From: Cyprinodon diabolis | Taxonomy: Eukaryota > Chordata > Actinopteri > Cyprinodontiformes > Cyprinodontidae | Reading direction: 5' to 3' | Assembly: GCA_030533445.1 (NCBI GenBank) | Contig: CM060068.1 | Coordinates: 13,855,479-13,919,478 of the forward strand | DNA length: 64,000 nucleotides | Part shown: positions 14,493 to 27,533 of the stretch, in pieces | Position numbering within the stretch: position 1 is the stretch's first letter | How the letters are laid out: each line of letters opens with the position of its first letter | Translations under genes and position numbers: made by a program | Notes under the pieces: model-generated | Told to the model about the DNA's origin: nothing | Seen by the model: the letters and a program-made list of their open reading frames with translations, nothing else | Databases searched by the model: none

Positions 14493-16773
14493 GTGAGTGC
14501 AACTTTTAAAGTACCACATCTTCCTCTTCCACCTAATCAAAGTACAAACCAGTTTATCTGATATTTCCTTTATTAAGATGTATCTCCTTCTTCCTCTTTT
14601 AACTATAGAATCACATAAATTCTCTATGGAGAAAGGACAAAATTTGCAATGCAAAAAAAAAAGAAAAGAAAAATCCCTTCTCCACCATATAAGAACATTT
14701 GGAAAAAACATTTAGATAAAACATAAGTGAATTGATTAAAGGTTCTTTCACAAACTTGTAGAAAATCACACAACAACCAAACAAAGGTTTGAAAGTTAAG
14801 TTTATTTTAAAACTTAGCCCCCAGTGGACAAAAGCTGTATTGTTTTGCCCGAAGGAAGACAACATTTCCCATGACCAGCGTGAAAAGACGTTGGCGTGTT
14901 AAAATCTTGATCTCCTGGTCACCTGCAGTTCAATTGAACTACATTTCTATTTCCAGTGGCTGTGTGAAAAATGAAAAGCTATGAGGTAATGACTCGAACT
15001 CTGGTGAAACAATGTCATATGGCGATGTACCATATTCCAGCACTGTCCCCACTAGTAGCTTATCCCTTTCTAAGAGATCGATTAATTTGTTAAAATTGGA
15101 ACAATTCTTTATTTCTCTCTTTGGAGAAGATTAGTATGGCTGTGGACTTTCCCATCAATTGTTTTTTTTTACTTGTTGCAAGGTAGGTATGGTATGGTAC
15201 AAACTGGCACTCCAGGAGAAAAATTTTCACATAAAGGTGATCAGCATCATCCAATGTCCAGTTCGAAACATTAAAAGAATGTTTCCTTTTAGTGTAATTT
15301 TTGAATCACAATCCAACGTAATTTCAGATAGAGTGAAACCAAATATGTTCTTGTATAACATCTAGCCGCATGACTGATTTCCCCCTGTTATTGAAAAAGT
15401 CCTTCGGGTTTTGGGCTTTTTTAAATGGCATTTCTTGTTTCTGTGTTTTATGCTGTATTTTGCTTGTGAAAGTTGTAAGTAGGTATGGTTAATACAACCA
15501 TAAAACAGGGTAAATTAGAGGGAAATAGACCCCTTTTTTGACATTTTTATCTAAAAAAACTTCTTGTCACTTATGGTGTCTCACACCAGAGCAACCTGCA
15601 GTTGGAGCGCTGCTGTTCTTAAGCATGCATATATAACCCCGTCGTGAAACAAATTTTAAATAAATTACAAAAGCTGTCTCATCATGCATAATACAACTCA
15701 CACCAAACAGTAGACTAAAGGGACCCATGAGAACCACAGATGGGTCATGGATTTACATCTGACTTGGAATGTCCCATGGAGAATAAGCCATTGTCCTTAA
15801 TAGATGCAGCATCCAACTGCAAGTAGGTGAATTGACAAAGACTCCTCAATAGGTGTGGAAACATTTTCAGAATGACTGATTGAAAGCCGTTTCCTCCAGT
15901 TTAGGCTGTTTTGTGTTTGTACCTTGTTTGAGGATTGGTTAGCTTAATTCTTTAAACTGAGAACATGCTGCCTGGTGTTTACTGCTGGTCAAAGCACGTA
16001 AAAAATATTTTACTCAAATAAGCTCATGCTTTATTTGAAAAGCAGTTGATTATCTGCATTTGAAGGCAGCATTTATTGCAAAATAAAAACAAAAAACAAA
16101 ACAGTTTTTGTTTAGTAATTATAGCCTCACCACAGGTTTGATTACAGTAATCTGCACCGATTATTGTTCTCTCGTAATAAAGTCATCAGCGTCTCTGGGA
16201 GAAACATGATTGTACGTAAACCTGCATTCTTCTACTTCTTTTGCTGCCAATTGAAGCCACTGGAGAAGCCCTGCATGGTTTTGAAGTAATTGCCTGTTTC
16301 AGATACATACCCACAGTATAGATACACTCATATATATAATCTGAAATTTGTCTTTCTCCCTATTTGAAGAAGACATTATGCTTCTTACTCATTATGATGA
16401 ATATTCAGCAATAAAACATGAATCTACTATAATTATAGGATAAAGTTGATAAGAGAAATAGAGCTTAGATTTTTTACACAGCAAGGAAAGGATGATTATT
16501 ATTATCAAATGGCAAAAAAAGAACTATATCGTTCAGACAAATTTAAGAACATGCCATAGCAACCGCCTAAGCAACTGAATGCTTCAGATGTGGCCATAAA
16601 GCCATGACGCTACACCAGGCGATCAGCTGTTCCCTGACAGGTGGTGAAGAGATTGTGTTTTGGTTTTGCTGATGAATTTCTGCCGTTATCTTTAGAGGCA
16701 TCAAGATATGCAGCAATGCATTGCTCTGAAGAGGGTATGGAGCTTTTTGAGTTGCCTTAAAGGAGGTCTATAG

Positions 16774-17501
16774 CAGTGTTCCCCAACCTTTTTGACATGT
16801 GTACCCCTTTGGGCATTTTATCCTACCATGAGTCCCACTCTCAGTCGAAAGTATTGATTATTGTCCAAAAGTGGAAAATACAATAACTGATTATAAAATA
16901 AAAACTATTCTACTTAAACTTTTAGAGCATTTGAGCATTTAATATTTAGGCATTTTATGCTTTACATCGCAAATAAAACCCAACATAAATATGTTGGCTG
17001 GAAGTTAGTAAGGAATTGAAATAAATACAAAATAAAATCACGTTATAAACCTTTATTTATGAAACCAGAGCTCCTCTGTGTAACTCCAGTATAATCACAT
17101 ATTTAAACTTGATGAATTGGGAACAAAATACAGAACAAAAATTATTGTCAGACTGACTTGATTAGTTTTAGTATGTTTTCATCAAGATACCTGAGCTGCT
17201 CTGATGAGCTTTGATAGCTCAGTGTGAAAATCAGCTGATCCCAGGCTGTTTTCTACATCCAGTCTGTTCCTCTGCTTGGTTTGGATGTGTGTCACAGCTG
17301 AAGGTGAGCTCAAAAATAAAAGAAAAACGTACTTTTTGGCTGATAAAAGCTGTTTTGATTTTTCAATTTGATCCTGAGAAAGCAAAACAGATCCCAGCCC
17401 TATTTTATTTTACTACCTAATAAATAAAATATTTTCATGTACCCCTTGCAATGCATTCCTGGACCACTAGGGTTACACATGCCCCCTGTTGGGAATCCCT
17501 G
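16774..17501. mobile_element. hAT-type non-autonomous transposon
   Basis: A 728-bp element with left terminus cagtgttccccaacc and right terminus gttgggaatccctg, imperfect inverted repeats of the hAT 'CAGTG-NNN-CAACC' type. The flanking 8-mers gtctatag (16766-16773) and gtctagag (17502-17509) match at 7 of 8 positions, consistent with an ageing 8-bp duplication. 'tacccct' motifs lie just inside both ends. No transposase remnant was recognised. Confidence 0.8.
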
Positions 17502-17514
17502 GTCTAGAGGATGG

Positions 17515-18245
17515 AATTTGAGAAGAAGACAATTCATCTGCAATTTTATGAGTCTGACAGGAAGAGAGACGTGGTAGCAAAGTAAAACCCAATTGCTTTG
17601 GGGGAAATACAAAATAAAATCGCTCAGTGGAAAACAGTCAGGTTTTGCAACGTTTAGAATCACACAGTGCTTATTTAAAAGGTGAGGCAGACTTCAATCA
17701 ATAGAAGTTTTCAGTAAACAGAAAATGGATACACTAAAATAGTGATCCTCTTTAAACCTTAAAAAAAAAAAAAAAATGATGAGGGACAGAACAAGACAGT
17801 GGAGCTTATCACTCTCCCCTCTTTATAATTTTTTTTAAATCAAGAAACTAACAGATCTCTCTCTGGGAATCATCTCTCACTGCCTCAGCCAGCATAGAAA
17901 CCATCCCACAGCCTTTATTGCTGCATTTCCATTTTCTTTAAACATAGTTCCCATTTTATTTTTAGCATAGTAAAATCCTCTATCTGCTCTACTCTGAGAA
18001 TGATGCATTCGGCTGGTCATGAAGTTAGGCTTTGCTTTGTTGTCGTGCTGCTGTTTTTTTTTCTACTTCTGTTTGTTTAGAATAAAAAGTTTTAATAATC
18101 AGAGACATTCAAAGGCAGGACATAGTTTACATTTGGGACAGATGTGAAAGAATCTGCAAAGATGTGGACCTGCTCACGCTGCTAGAAGAAGCCTCTCCAT
18201 GCACTGCGGTCAGTGCAACCATTGTGATCCGGGCTTTAGTGTTAG
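17515..18245 (+). repeat. Unassigned dispersed repeat, copy 1
   Basis: This region shares an ordered series of phrases with 25140-25700: tctgacaggaagagag; a ttggggaaatacaaaataaaat-type string; atagtgatcctc/taatgatcctcg; ctctcccctctttataa; tctctgggaatca; and a final block with gcctct...cactgc...gtcagtg. The order is the same with small indels and a larger non-matching middle. It begins immediately beside the right end of the hAT element. It is an old duplicated or transposed sequence of unknown family. Confidence 0.65.
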
Positions 18246-18837
18246 GACCGGATGATGATAATGGAAGAAGATGTTCCTACTGTACATTACTTTCCAATAA
18301 TGTTTGGTTAATACATGTTTTTATCATGTTTATTATATGCAATAGATAGCTAGCATGCCATAGTAGTTCCTATAAATAGCTCCAGATGCGCATGTTAGCT
18401 GAGCCGTACCTGGGCCTGTCGAGTTTAAAAGCTCAATCGAGTCACTTAGACCTCGTCTTCTTAGTGGTCTAAAACGCTCTGCTTTAAAACCTACTATTGT
18501 GAATATCTGTCGATCTCAGGTCAACATCTCACTCTTGTCTCTCTGTCATCACTATTGGCTCCTTCTAGCCCACTATTTTCCTCGTCTGAAGAGGCGTTGC
18601 AGCAGTTGCAGGACCTTTCCGTCGACTAGATTTTGTTCATTATCCGTTGAAATACCCTCACTTGACAAAGATTCATAAGTAGTTTTGTCGCTATACATAT
18701 CCATTTCAGTCTGCATATCATATGAGTCTGGGGCCTCACTGTTCCAAACTTCAGGATGGTCAATCATGAGTCATCTGAATAGAAATGAGAGCCTTGAAAG
18801 GGGTATAAATGTATTCACAAAAACTGAGCAAAACTCC

Positions 18838-19265
18838 TTTGATTGTTCCGTAAAAGTAAAAAAAAAATCCACTGGACGTTTCGCCACCTCTCCAGGAAGC
18901 TTCCTCAATTCAAATGTCTGGATCCGCAGTGAGTTTGAGTCTTATATAGACAAGGCCTTGTATTGCTTGGAAACATGCAAATGGAAACCGATGAGTGGGT
19001 CGTTTGCTTCCATGAAATGTAAGGGGTTCCTATAATCTGCAAGTTTCCTAAACAATTTCTCATACTCACGCGTTATTCCAAAATTGGAGCGCAATATGCT
19101 GATGAAGATTCTCAGTCACCCAGGTCATAGTCATTCCGTAAAAGTTCAAAAGATTTGATCTCAAATCTTGAAAACCAAGTCAAGTGGATTTTTTTAACTT
19201 TTACGGAATGACTATGACCTGGATGACTGAGAATCTTCATCAGCATATTGCACTCCATTTTGGGA
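18838..19265. repeat. Penelope-like terminal sequence debris with inverted copies
   Basis: A terminal sequence reading ttttacggaatgactatgac, then ctggatgactgagaatcttc, occurs on the + strand at about 19197-19250. It recurs as its reverse complement at about 19093-19150, giving an inverted pair of about 60 bp per arm. A third partial copy lies at about 18838-18880 beside a cgaaacgtcc motif on the - strand. Such terminal repeats in inverted partial arrays, with a GAAACGTC motif, are typical of Penelope-like (Poseidon) elements in fish. No RT coding was found, so the family call is tentative. Confidence 0.5.
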
Positions 19266-19363
19266 AAGACACTCCTTTGATTGTCTTTGATTTAAAGCAT
19301 GTTGCAGATTCAGGAGGCTTTGTCCGAGCCTGGTCTAGGCTTTGTCTCTACTAAAGGAAATAT

Positions 19364-19436
19364 GAATTCAATTCAATTTCGTTGATTTATATAATGCCAG
19401 TTCACAACACGTCACCTCAAGGCACTTTACAGAGAA
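19364..19436 (-). repeat. LINE 3'-tail fragment
   Basis: A short copy of the same 3' end found at 8414-8490: attcaattcaattt, then a gatttatata string, then acaacac and ctcaaggcactttaca. It is a severely 5'-truncated insertion of the same L2/Rex1-like family, in the same orientation. Confidence 0.75.
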
Positions 19437-22400
19437 AGAAATATTTACCGATATGATGAGGGAAAAAAGAAAACTACCTTTTTTTTTTTAAACAACTACA
19501 CACTGTTTTGACTTTCTAGCTATTACATTAATTCCTATTTTGAAGTGATTTATGTTAATTTGGACTGTGATGAATGGTGATGGTCTTAAACGAAGACTCC
19601 CATCTTATATGCACATTGTTTAGTGGTTTACCTTTTTATTTCCTTTGCTACTTTTTAATGGTTGTAGAGTTAAAACTCTTAGTATTTGTCCATTGAAGGC
19701 ATTAAGTGCTCGGCGTCGCACCTCCAGCTGCTTCCTTTCCTGTATTGTCTGTCTCTAACACTCATGTGTTCTTGTATTTTTCATGTTGTGGTAAATATAC
19801 ATGTCTTTCCAACAGTGAGTGAACAGAACAGATTCCCATAATATTAGTCAAGTGTTTTTAAAACAACAATACTTGTTTAGGCTTTAGTAAGCCCTGGTTG
19901 CAGTAAGACTTCGGGATATAAATGTAAATCAGCTTCCATCACTTGTGCAATCTTCATTGTTCTCTGTGCTCGTTTGTTTGAAAGTGTGCCTTTTTGTTTC
20001 CGAGTGATATCTCTGCTTGTTTAGAGCCGTGTTAGTCTCCTCTGCGTGTGGGTGTGTGCTTGTGGGTGTGTTGGTTCAGGGATTTTTGGCCAGTATCAGA
20101 CACTGTTGGTTTTATTTGTCTGTGTGTTTACACTGAATCTGGCAAACAGTTCTGACCTTGAATACACTTTGCTGTTCAAATTCACCCCAGCTATAGTGTC
20201 ATTTGGATAAACAGGTTGGTGTGTGTTTGCATTTCTAAGCCTGTATTTGTGTACAATAGGCCCATTTCTGAGGCTCTGCGAGTTATTTTGCTTGGTTGGT
20301 TGTTTATCTTTGTGCATTAGTGTGCGCTTGTGCCTGCCAGTGTTTTACTCTGCTAATGAACTGTTTCTTACTCTGAATTAATTTCAATTGGCACTAAGGT
20401 TCAAATTAAAATAATTTTTTTGTTATTTCATCCCCTGATGGTTGCTTATGCTCAAGAATGAATTGAGAGTAAAGAGTCACTACTTCTGTATGCAGATGTG
20501 TTCATTTTGTATTAATATTGTGGATTTCTAAAATGAATTTTCTTCTTCACTGCTACCTTGTTAAATCTGTTATCACAAATCTTTGCATTCATTTTCAATT
20601 CCATATAGGTTTATTGTTTTTATTTTATCTGTCATCACAGGCTTAATAAAAGTAGACCGTTTAAGCACATTTCTAATGTCAAAGTTAAATCCCAAATAGC
20701 ATTGCTGTGAGATAACAGCCACTCTGACCAATCTTAAACAGCCATTTACATAAATATCAAACTTTAAGCTGTCCTGTCTCTGATTACACAGCTTTAGAAA
20801 TGCTCCCATGCTCTTGATGAGTTTTGTCAAAGCTTGACCTGATGATGATGAGGCTGGTGGGGTGTCTGGTATCATTTGTCAGGCTGAAAAGTAAGTTAAC
20901 CTTCCTGTTCTGATTTTGGTCCTGAAGAGCACTTCTTCCACTTTCCACTGGATCATATCAGACAGGGTTGATCAGCCAATCAAAAGCAGACTTTGTCAAA
21001 GTGGGAGTTGTTCCATATTATCATTCCTACGAGGAAAAGTCATTACAGGTGAGCCCTTCAAAGTTCTTTCTTTGTGATATCTAAGAGTTTAGAACCTCTT
21101 CATTTTTCTTTGGAAATTAAGTTTCAAATATCAAGGTTTGGTTCCCATGAACCCATATTGTTCTTCTACGATTTCGTTCCAAGATGCTCATTAAGACTTA
21201 GAAAAAAATCTCAAACGGTTTGATCCAAAATGCTTCGAGGTCATGCCTTCTTGAGACATTTTAGGTCAAATTGTTCCCAGTTGATAGAGGATGAGTTCAG
21301 GTTTATTTCAGCGTCGATAAATACAGTGACTCTTAGAAGTGTACGCTGACCTGTAAAAGACACCTACCAGGTCACTGTGATAAAAAAGGGGATAATCATC
21401 AGTTATTTAAAATCCATTTCTACATATAATGTGAGATTTATTCAAAATAAATTGTATGGAAAAAAACAACAAATCTGTTAGAGGGATCTAATAAAATAAA
21501 ACGGCGTGTTGCAGAAATGTGAACACCCTCAGGCTAATGAAATATTGAAACTCATTCTGGTTCAGTCCAGAATTATTTCTTAATGTTTTTTTAGCCTACA
21601 TCTGCCTTGAATTACTTTGAATCTGAGAAACCAAACCATCCAAATAACGAAAACTTTTTGCAAGGTTTTGTACTTCCATTTTTGTTTTTACTTATTCTAA
21701 AATGGAGAAAACTGAACGCCATAAAAAATATCACCCAAATATTTTCAAGGCAAGACCCAAGGAGACTAAGTTAAACTTTTCTTGACTTTTAAAAATCACC
21801 AAGTACACAATGAAATACATTCAAGAGCTACAGAAGTGAATTTCTGCATAATCTACATCTGCATGATTTAAACTGAAGTGGCCGGTCCAAAATCAAGAAG
21901 TAAATTATACTAAAAAAGTGGGAAGCCCGGTGAAGGTGGGCGGACAGGAGTTACCTTAACAAGGCAGAATATATTTCCAAATCAAGAGGTGGTGTAGTTA
22001 TTTAGTAGCAATGAAAATTGGATGCTAAATTTGAAGCAGAGGTGATTTTCCATTATGTTAGTTTCAGTCTGTGCAGTTACTGTTTGGCTGTTGCACCTTT
22101 TTTTGTTTCTAACAGATTTAGTTGTTTATCTGTGGGAAAATACTTCATATGTTTCATTTATTCCTTCATGGTCTTATATTTCTACATCATAAAAATCTGG
22201 CATTTTAACAGAGGTTGTTACACAACGGAGAGCCACTTAACCCTTGTTAAGTACAAACAGGATCATGTTTGAAAGCGGATATTTGAACATGTTTGTTGTA
22301 GTTGAACTAAATCTACTGGTGACCACCACAAGCCGACATTAAAAAACAGCATTGTTTTTTTTAGTGGTTTGTAAAGTAGACTTGCTGCAGACAAACATAG

Positions 22401-24264
22401 CTGACAGAAAGGAATAGTTGAGTGTAAAAAAAGAAGACAATTTGTCTATCTGCTGTTGGGGAAAACTGCTATTGATCTATCATCCACAACAAATGCCTTT
22501 TCACTTCAAATAGCGAGAGTCAGTGAAAACAGATTTCTGCGTGTGTGAGGTGAAATAAAAAATGTGTTTTTGACAGTTTGGCTGATTAAGGTGCTAGCAG
22601 TGAAGAGGAGGAGAAGGAAGGGAGTCCGGGGGAGGGATAAAAAAGCCGAAAACTGAACAGGAGATAAAATGATTTATGGGAGATCTGAGAGGAGAGATAA
22701 ATGGCAGCCAAAATATGAGATTGCAAGAAAAGGGGCTTGAGAAAAAAAATAAAGCAGGTGATTAGTGTGGAAAGAGGGAGGAAGGGATGGAGATGAAGGC
22801 GGCGTGATATCTTCAGACGTGCCTGTCTTCCCCTGCAGTTCCAAACGTCTCTGCTTTCAGCCACACGTGTGCAGATGCCAGCAGATAAAGGGCATTCAGC
22901 GAAGTGATGTGCAGTAATTCCAGTTTGTGTTGTGCAGCATAAATGCACTCTGAGAACTGATGACTGTATGTAAATGGCGCTGGAATGGATTTGGTGTCTG
23001 CGTATCAAGTTGTCATAAAGTGAGACAAAGCCCTATCAGCGTTAAACATCTGCTAGATCTTCAGCTGCCTTTTCATCATCTCTCTTTTTTCTCTTACTTT
23101 CCTTCACTCATCTCTACAGTTGTTGTTTTTTTTTTCTTTTTTTAAAAACCTCGTCTCTTAACTTAGCAGAGGTTTAAGTACTGGCAAACATTGTTCACAA
23201 AAGAGAAAAGTGTAAGAAATCTAAACTCCTTTACTTTAAAAAAGACCATAAATCATCTAAAAAAAAAACAACAACAAAAACAAACAAATTTCTCCAAAAT
23301 GAAAGCATCTGGAAGTTTATCCATAAATAAAGATTAGGAAAAACCTTTCAGCTTGGCTGTGTTTAGGTTCCATCAGGTCCATGATAGAAATTTTTTGTTT
23401 TTTTCCCCAGCCTTTCTTAGAATCCATCTCATGTACGTTTCTTTCAGAACAATGGATTTAAACCACTGTCATACTGCTGAGCTGCAAGCTTATTTTCAAC
23501 CACCTCTTACTCGTGTTCTATTGAGCAGCAGCAGCCCTCACTTTGGAGGCTTTCAGACGGACTATTGAGCTCCAGGTTGCCAGTATGTTGGAAGCACTCT
23601 GAGTCTAAAATGCAGAAAAATAGTCCAACAGTAGTGCTCTTGTTGTTTTTATTGGATATAAAGTGTACATATAGCACAAGCTATTATGTTGCCAGCTGGA
23701 TTGATTTAAGTAGGTGTTTACGTCAGATATTCTAGAGACTAAAACAGGTGAATCAATACTTAGTTTTCTGTATAAAATAACCTATACTTGTTGGCTTTCC
23801 TGTAAGGATCTGTAAAGAAAAAAAAATTGTATCATAAAGGAATACACAAAACATTTTTAAATATCCTAACTTTATTTTCTGGCTTGCCTGTTTAATCAGG
23901 AAAAAGATAACAATACTTAAAAACAATATCACTGTTACCACATTTACTAGTATTCTTAATGTTTTGCAAGGTTGAACTGAGCAAAGGTAGGACTCTTTGG
24001 TGGCTTCTTTTTACTCAGCAGTTAGTTAAAAAAAAGAGAAACATGAGCAACAAACATGCATGATGAGGGCTGAGTTGTTGGTTGAACAAGATCATTCAAA
24101 AACACATGATTGACCATAAACTCTATATGGGATATATATAGTTATTACATCTAAAAACATTTGAACTTTTTAACTTTTTTTCTAAATAAACATAATTTTT
24201 AGCTCGTCTAAAAAAAAATGTAAAACGGCAAGTTTTATTGCAACTATTTTATTGTATAGTTGGT

Positions 24265-24455
24265 CTGAAGTATGGATGAAATGGCTCACTTGGCCTTAAT
24301 TCACAGGATTCTAGGTAGGAAATTGGCAACTAGAGATGGAGGGAAGAGATCCTTAGGTCAAGAATTGAACCCTGGAAGGCGATATTAAGAACTAATGGCC
24401 TCCTTATATGGGATGCCTGCTGTTTCACCACCCGACTCACCGCCCCAATTAAAAT
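24265..24455 (-). repeat. tRNA-derived SINE copy, - strand
   Basis: The reverse complement reads ggcggtgagtcgggtggtg, followed by a B-box-like ccagggttcaattctt, then a pyrimidine-rich stretch (ctcttccctccatctc) and a tail like taaggccaagtgagcc. The layout equals the SINE at 48551-48662 in its head and at 2555-2712 in its tail. It is clearly diverged. Confidence 0.6.
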
Positions 24456-25139
24456 ATTTATAGTAGAAGTAGTGACATCTTGTACACTATTATGTCCGGG
24501 ATATTTGTGTATCTACTGGAGGGACACTCCATTTAACCAACAAAGTTCCTCCTCAGTATGAAAAATGTGTATTTGTGGCCAACCAATATCACAAACTAAA
24601 CAGTCCTGAAGAATAATATAGATGGAACATTATTGAATATTTTCACTTATTTGATGATGATGAACTTCTATGGTGGTTTAGTGCCCATCTCTTTGCACTT
24701 TGAGATAGGCTATGAGGTGCACTATAAATAATATTTTGTCTTATTATTATTTAACTAATAATGATTCAGCATTACCCTCATCTCTAGTGGCTCTGAACCT
24801 CATCTTTCTTTTATGACCACTCATATACCACCTGTAGAGGATGCAAATTTTCATCTCTTTAACATTTGTGCAGCAATCTTTGTAGATCATCCGCAACACA
24901 CCCACTTATTTGGACTCTTTGAGGATCCGGCCCTTAATACCTATGGGTTGATATCTAGGTGTGATTACTACCCGTTTACCTTTGTACAGCTCTGAAATAT
25001 TCATGAGGCCTTTCACCCTAAAGCTCTGCACACCAACTGTAATTTCCCATTCAATCCAACAGAAAATCATGTCGGACGAGGTCGTGCCTTTTGGAGCTCA
25101 TTGAGAGTCAATAGGGATGAACACAACTGACACATTTTT

Positions 25140-25700
25140 CTGCAAGGGGGCTTACACAGCAATTTACCAGCAATTCCATGGATCTGACAGGAAGAGAGAG
25201 TGGTTATAAAGTAAAATACATCCTTCTTTGGGGAAAAATACAAAATAAAATCTCTTAATATCAAGAGAAAATAGTCAGGTTTACAGTCACACAGCAACAA
25301 TTCAGGAGGACAGATAAAGTAATGATCCTCGTTGAGCCTTGCAAAAAACAAGATAATGAAGGGCAGTGCAGGAATGTGCAGATTATCTCTCTCCCCTCTT
25401 TATAAGAAAAAAAAATCTCAGCAATTTTTACAGATCTGTCTCTGGGAATCACTGTACAATTATGGCCTGTTTTTTTTTTTTCTTGTTATTGTTTAGCTTA
25501 TTATTAATCTTAACCAGTCAAATGTGGGACATTTTTTTTCAATTTGTGGGTCTCTGAGACAAAGATAAAAAAAATTCTGCACAGATCAAGATCTGCTCCC
25601 CCTGTGTAGTAGGAGCCTCTGATTATCCACTGCTGTCAGTGTGACACGGAAAAAAATTGGATCGTCCAACACAACCGGTGTGACCCAGGCTTCAAAATGT
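25140..25700 (+). repeat. Unassigned dispersed repeat, copy 2
   Basis: Partner of 17515-18245 in the same orientation, with the same order of conserved phrases (tctgacaggaagagaga, tttggggaaaaatacaaaat, ctctcccctctttataag, gtctctgggaatcac, ccactgctgtcagtg). It lacks the middle segment of copy 1. Neither copy shows coding capacity or clear termini. Confidence 0.65.
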
Positions 25701-26426
25701 TCCCAGGGCCTTTGAAAAGCAAAGGCGCCCACACCATTATAGATCCCCCACCATACCTAACAATGCATTTTACACCAGAGCTCCTTTCAGCCTGTGTTGC
25801 TTAAAAGTTGCATTCAGGTGACGCTCTGAATCAATTACAAAGTTCTGGTGTTTGACTCATTAGCATTTAGCAAAAGTGTACAGTTAGCTCTGATTCTAAC
25901 GCAGAAAAGCATTTTTCCCCCAAGATTCCTCTTAAACAATCAGTTGGTATGTAGTACCGTCTAATGTCTGTTATGGAGACTCCATGACTCCTCTTTGGCA
26001 TATTTTGCTCCATGTCATTTTAGGGGTGTTTACCTCTGTTATTGTTCTCCCTAATGTGCATGGTGTCAAGTTAAACATGGGTGACCAGTTGCTGAAGGAA
26101 ATGAGCGTCTGTGTCACATCATATCAATACCCAAGGAAGTTAGAAAGTCAGTGTTTGTTTTCTTACTGGCTGGAAGGTGAGCATATTGATCATTTATTTT
26201 GTAGTTTTGTGTTCCCTTCTTGTCAAATCACTTCCCACTGACGCATTTCTCCAAAATAAATCACTGAAAACACATTCTCACAACTGTGACACAGCAGAAC
26301 GTCAGCTTCATTGAATCCCTGTAGAAATACAATTTATTATCATAAACAAACACGGATAATAAATAATCTGTTTTGGCTGGCTGTATTCTTTTTATTCAGG
26401 TTTATCGTTTTTTTTCTGCTTTTCAG

Positions 26427-26535
26427 TGACCAATGGGAGTTATTTTCACATGGATGAAGAGGAAGATGAGGGAGATCTCTACAGACAAGATGCTGAGTTC
26501 AGCAGCTCTAACCACCGCTCCTTTTTACAGGAAAG
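26427..26535 (+). CDS. pard3b: pard3b linker exon, acidic
   Basis: A 109-bp exon with acceptor gcttttcag|tgacc and donor gaaag|gtttgt. With one base from the previous exon it reads VTNGSYFHMDEEEDEGD, then LYRQDAEFSSSNHRS and FLQE, ending two bases into an Arg or Ser codon. The phase (1 in, 2 out) fits both neighbours exactly. It is highly acidic at the start and probably disordered. Conservation of this linker across PAR-3 proteins is low, so identification depends on splice sites and frame continuity. Confidence 0.8.
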
Positions 26536-27429
26536 GTTTGTTTGAGCTTTTTATGACAGTTTTCATACAGAGATCTTAAAATATCTGATAATTAAACTCA
26601 TGTGATGAATATTATTTTTGTTAATTACTTTTTATCAGCCTTCTTTTATCAGCCCTGGCGAAAATTAGTTTGAAACGTCTTGATTCAGCCTGGAGATTAA
26701 AGTGTTCCTACACTGGTTGGATGTAAGGTCACTGAGAATACACCAGTTATTTTAAATATTTTGTTGTCTTATTTATCAGTAGTATAATTAAAGCATTAAA
26801 TGATTAATGGTAAATATTTTTCTTTTACTTTAACCAAACAAAACAATCAAGTGAAACAGAAAATATGCAGCTTCTTTTATTATTCCATTTGAAAGCTATG
26901 ACAATCTCTAGAAACTTGATCTGGAAACATAAAGATATTGGATAAAAACAATCTGGGTAGATACATTATGTAGCCTATAGGATTGAACCTTCAATGTAAA
27001 AAAAAGAGAAAAAAAGCAGCGTTTGGTCAGTTTGGGAGTTTTAGCATGTAAATAATCTGTCCTTTTTGATGTTATTAGCTTATTCAAATCTAAACTTATG
27101 ACCACGCCAGACATAGAAACTCCACAAAATTTATAACGCACTTTTAAATGCGATTATTTCTTGTTAAACAACCCAAGTATGTTCACAATATGTAGAATCC
27201 CATCATTTGAAAGAGGCACATTTTGTTTTAACATGATTCTGTCCCAGCTTTATCATAGAGATCGCTGACGATAGGTACCAGTTGCACAAGACCAGTGGGA
27301 TTGGACAATGGATGCCTGGAAGCTTTCCTCTCAAAATGACCCCTTCATTCTGATCTGCTCCACCTGCAGCTGTGCTAAGATGGCACATGCCATTACTTGT
27401 CTAACAAACCTCTTATTCATCTTTTGCAG
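26536..27429 (+). other. pard3b: pard3b intron (0.9 kb)
   Basis: AT-rich, no repeat family recognised. It runs from GT at 26536 to the acceptor ttttgcag at 27422-27429. Confidence 0.75.
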
Positions 27430-27533
27430 TGAAACCTCCAAGACTTCTCCTGTAGCCCAGCCCCAGTCTCCCACCCAGAACCAGAATCAGCTGAAGTTCC
27501 AGCACATCAAACCATCTAAAAGCATGGACCTGG
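27430..27533 (+). CDS. pard3b: pard3b exon with KPSKSMDL motif
   Basis: A 104-bp exon, phase 2 in and phase 1 out, with donor cctgg|gtacga. It encodes SETSKTSPVAQPQSPTQNQN, then QLKFQHIKPSKSMDL. The K-x-SKSMDL motif is a hallmark of PAR-3 proteins just upstream of the conserved SSSLESLQ block and anchors this exon to the family. The rest is a Gln/Pro/Ser-rich linker. The exon continues naturally into the next one (SMDL|VADES). Confidence 0.88.

Larger units (their letters stand above)
14493..26426 (+). other. pard3b: pard3b intron (11.9 kb), repeat-rich
   Basis: Contents recognised: a hAT element (16774-17501), copy 1 of a dispersed repeat (about 17515-18245), Penelope-like terminal debris (about 18838-19265), a LINE tail fragment (19364-19436), a - strand SINE (about 24265-24455) and copy 2 of the dispersed repeat (about 25140-25700). 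The intervals 14493-16770, 19440-24260 and 25700-26420 show nothing recognisable except low-complexity runs. A purine-rich then CpG-containing stretch lies at about 22590-22960. Confidence 0.7.

Noticed and set aside
22586..23008. A 140-codon open frame on the - strand
   Set aside because: It arises from a purine-rich strip and has no recognisable domain or exon borders.
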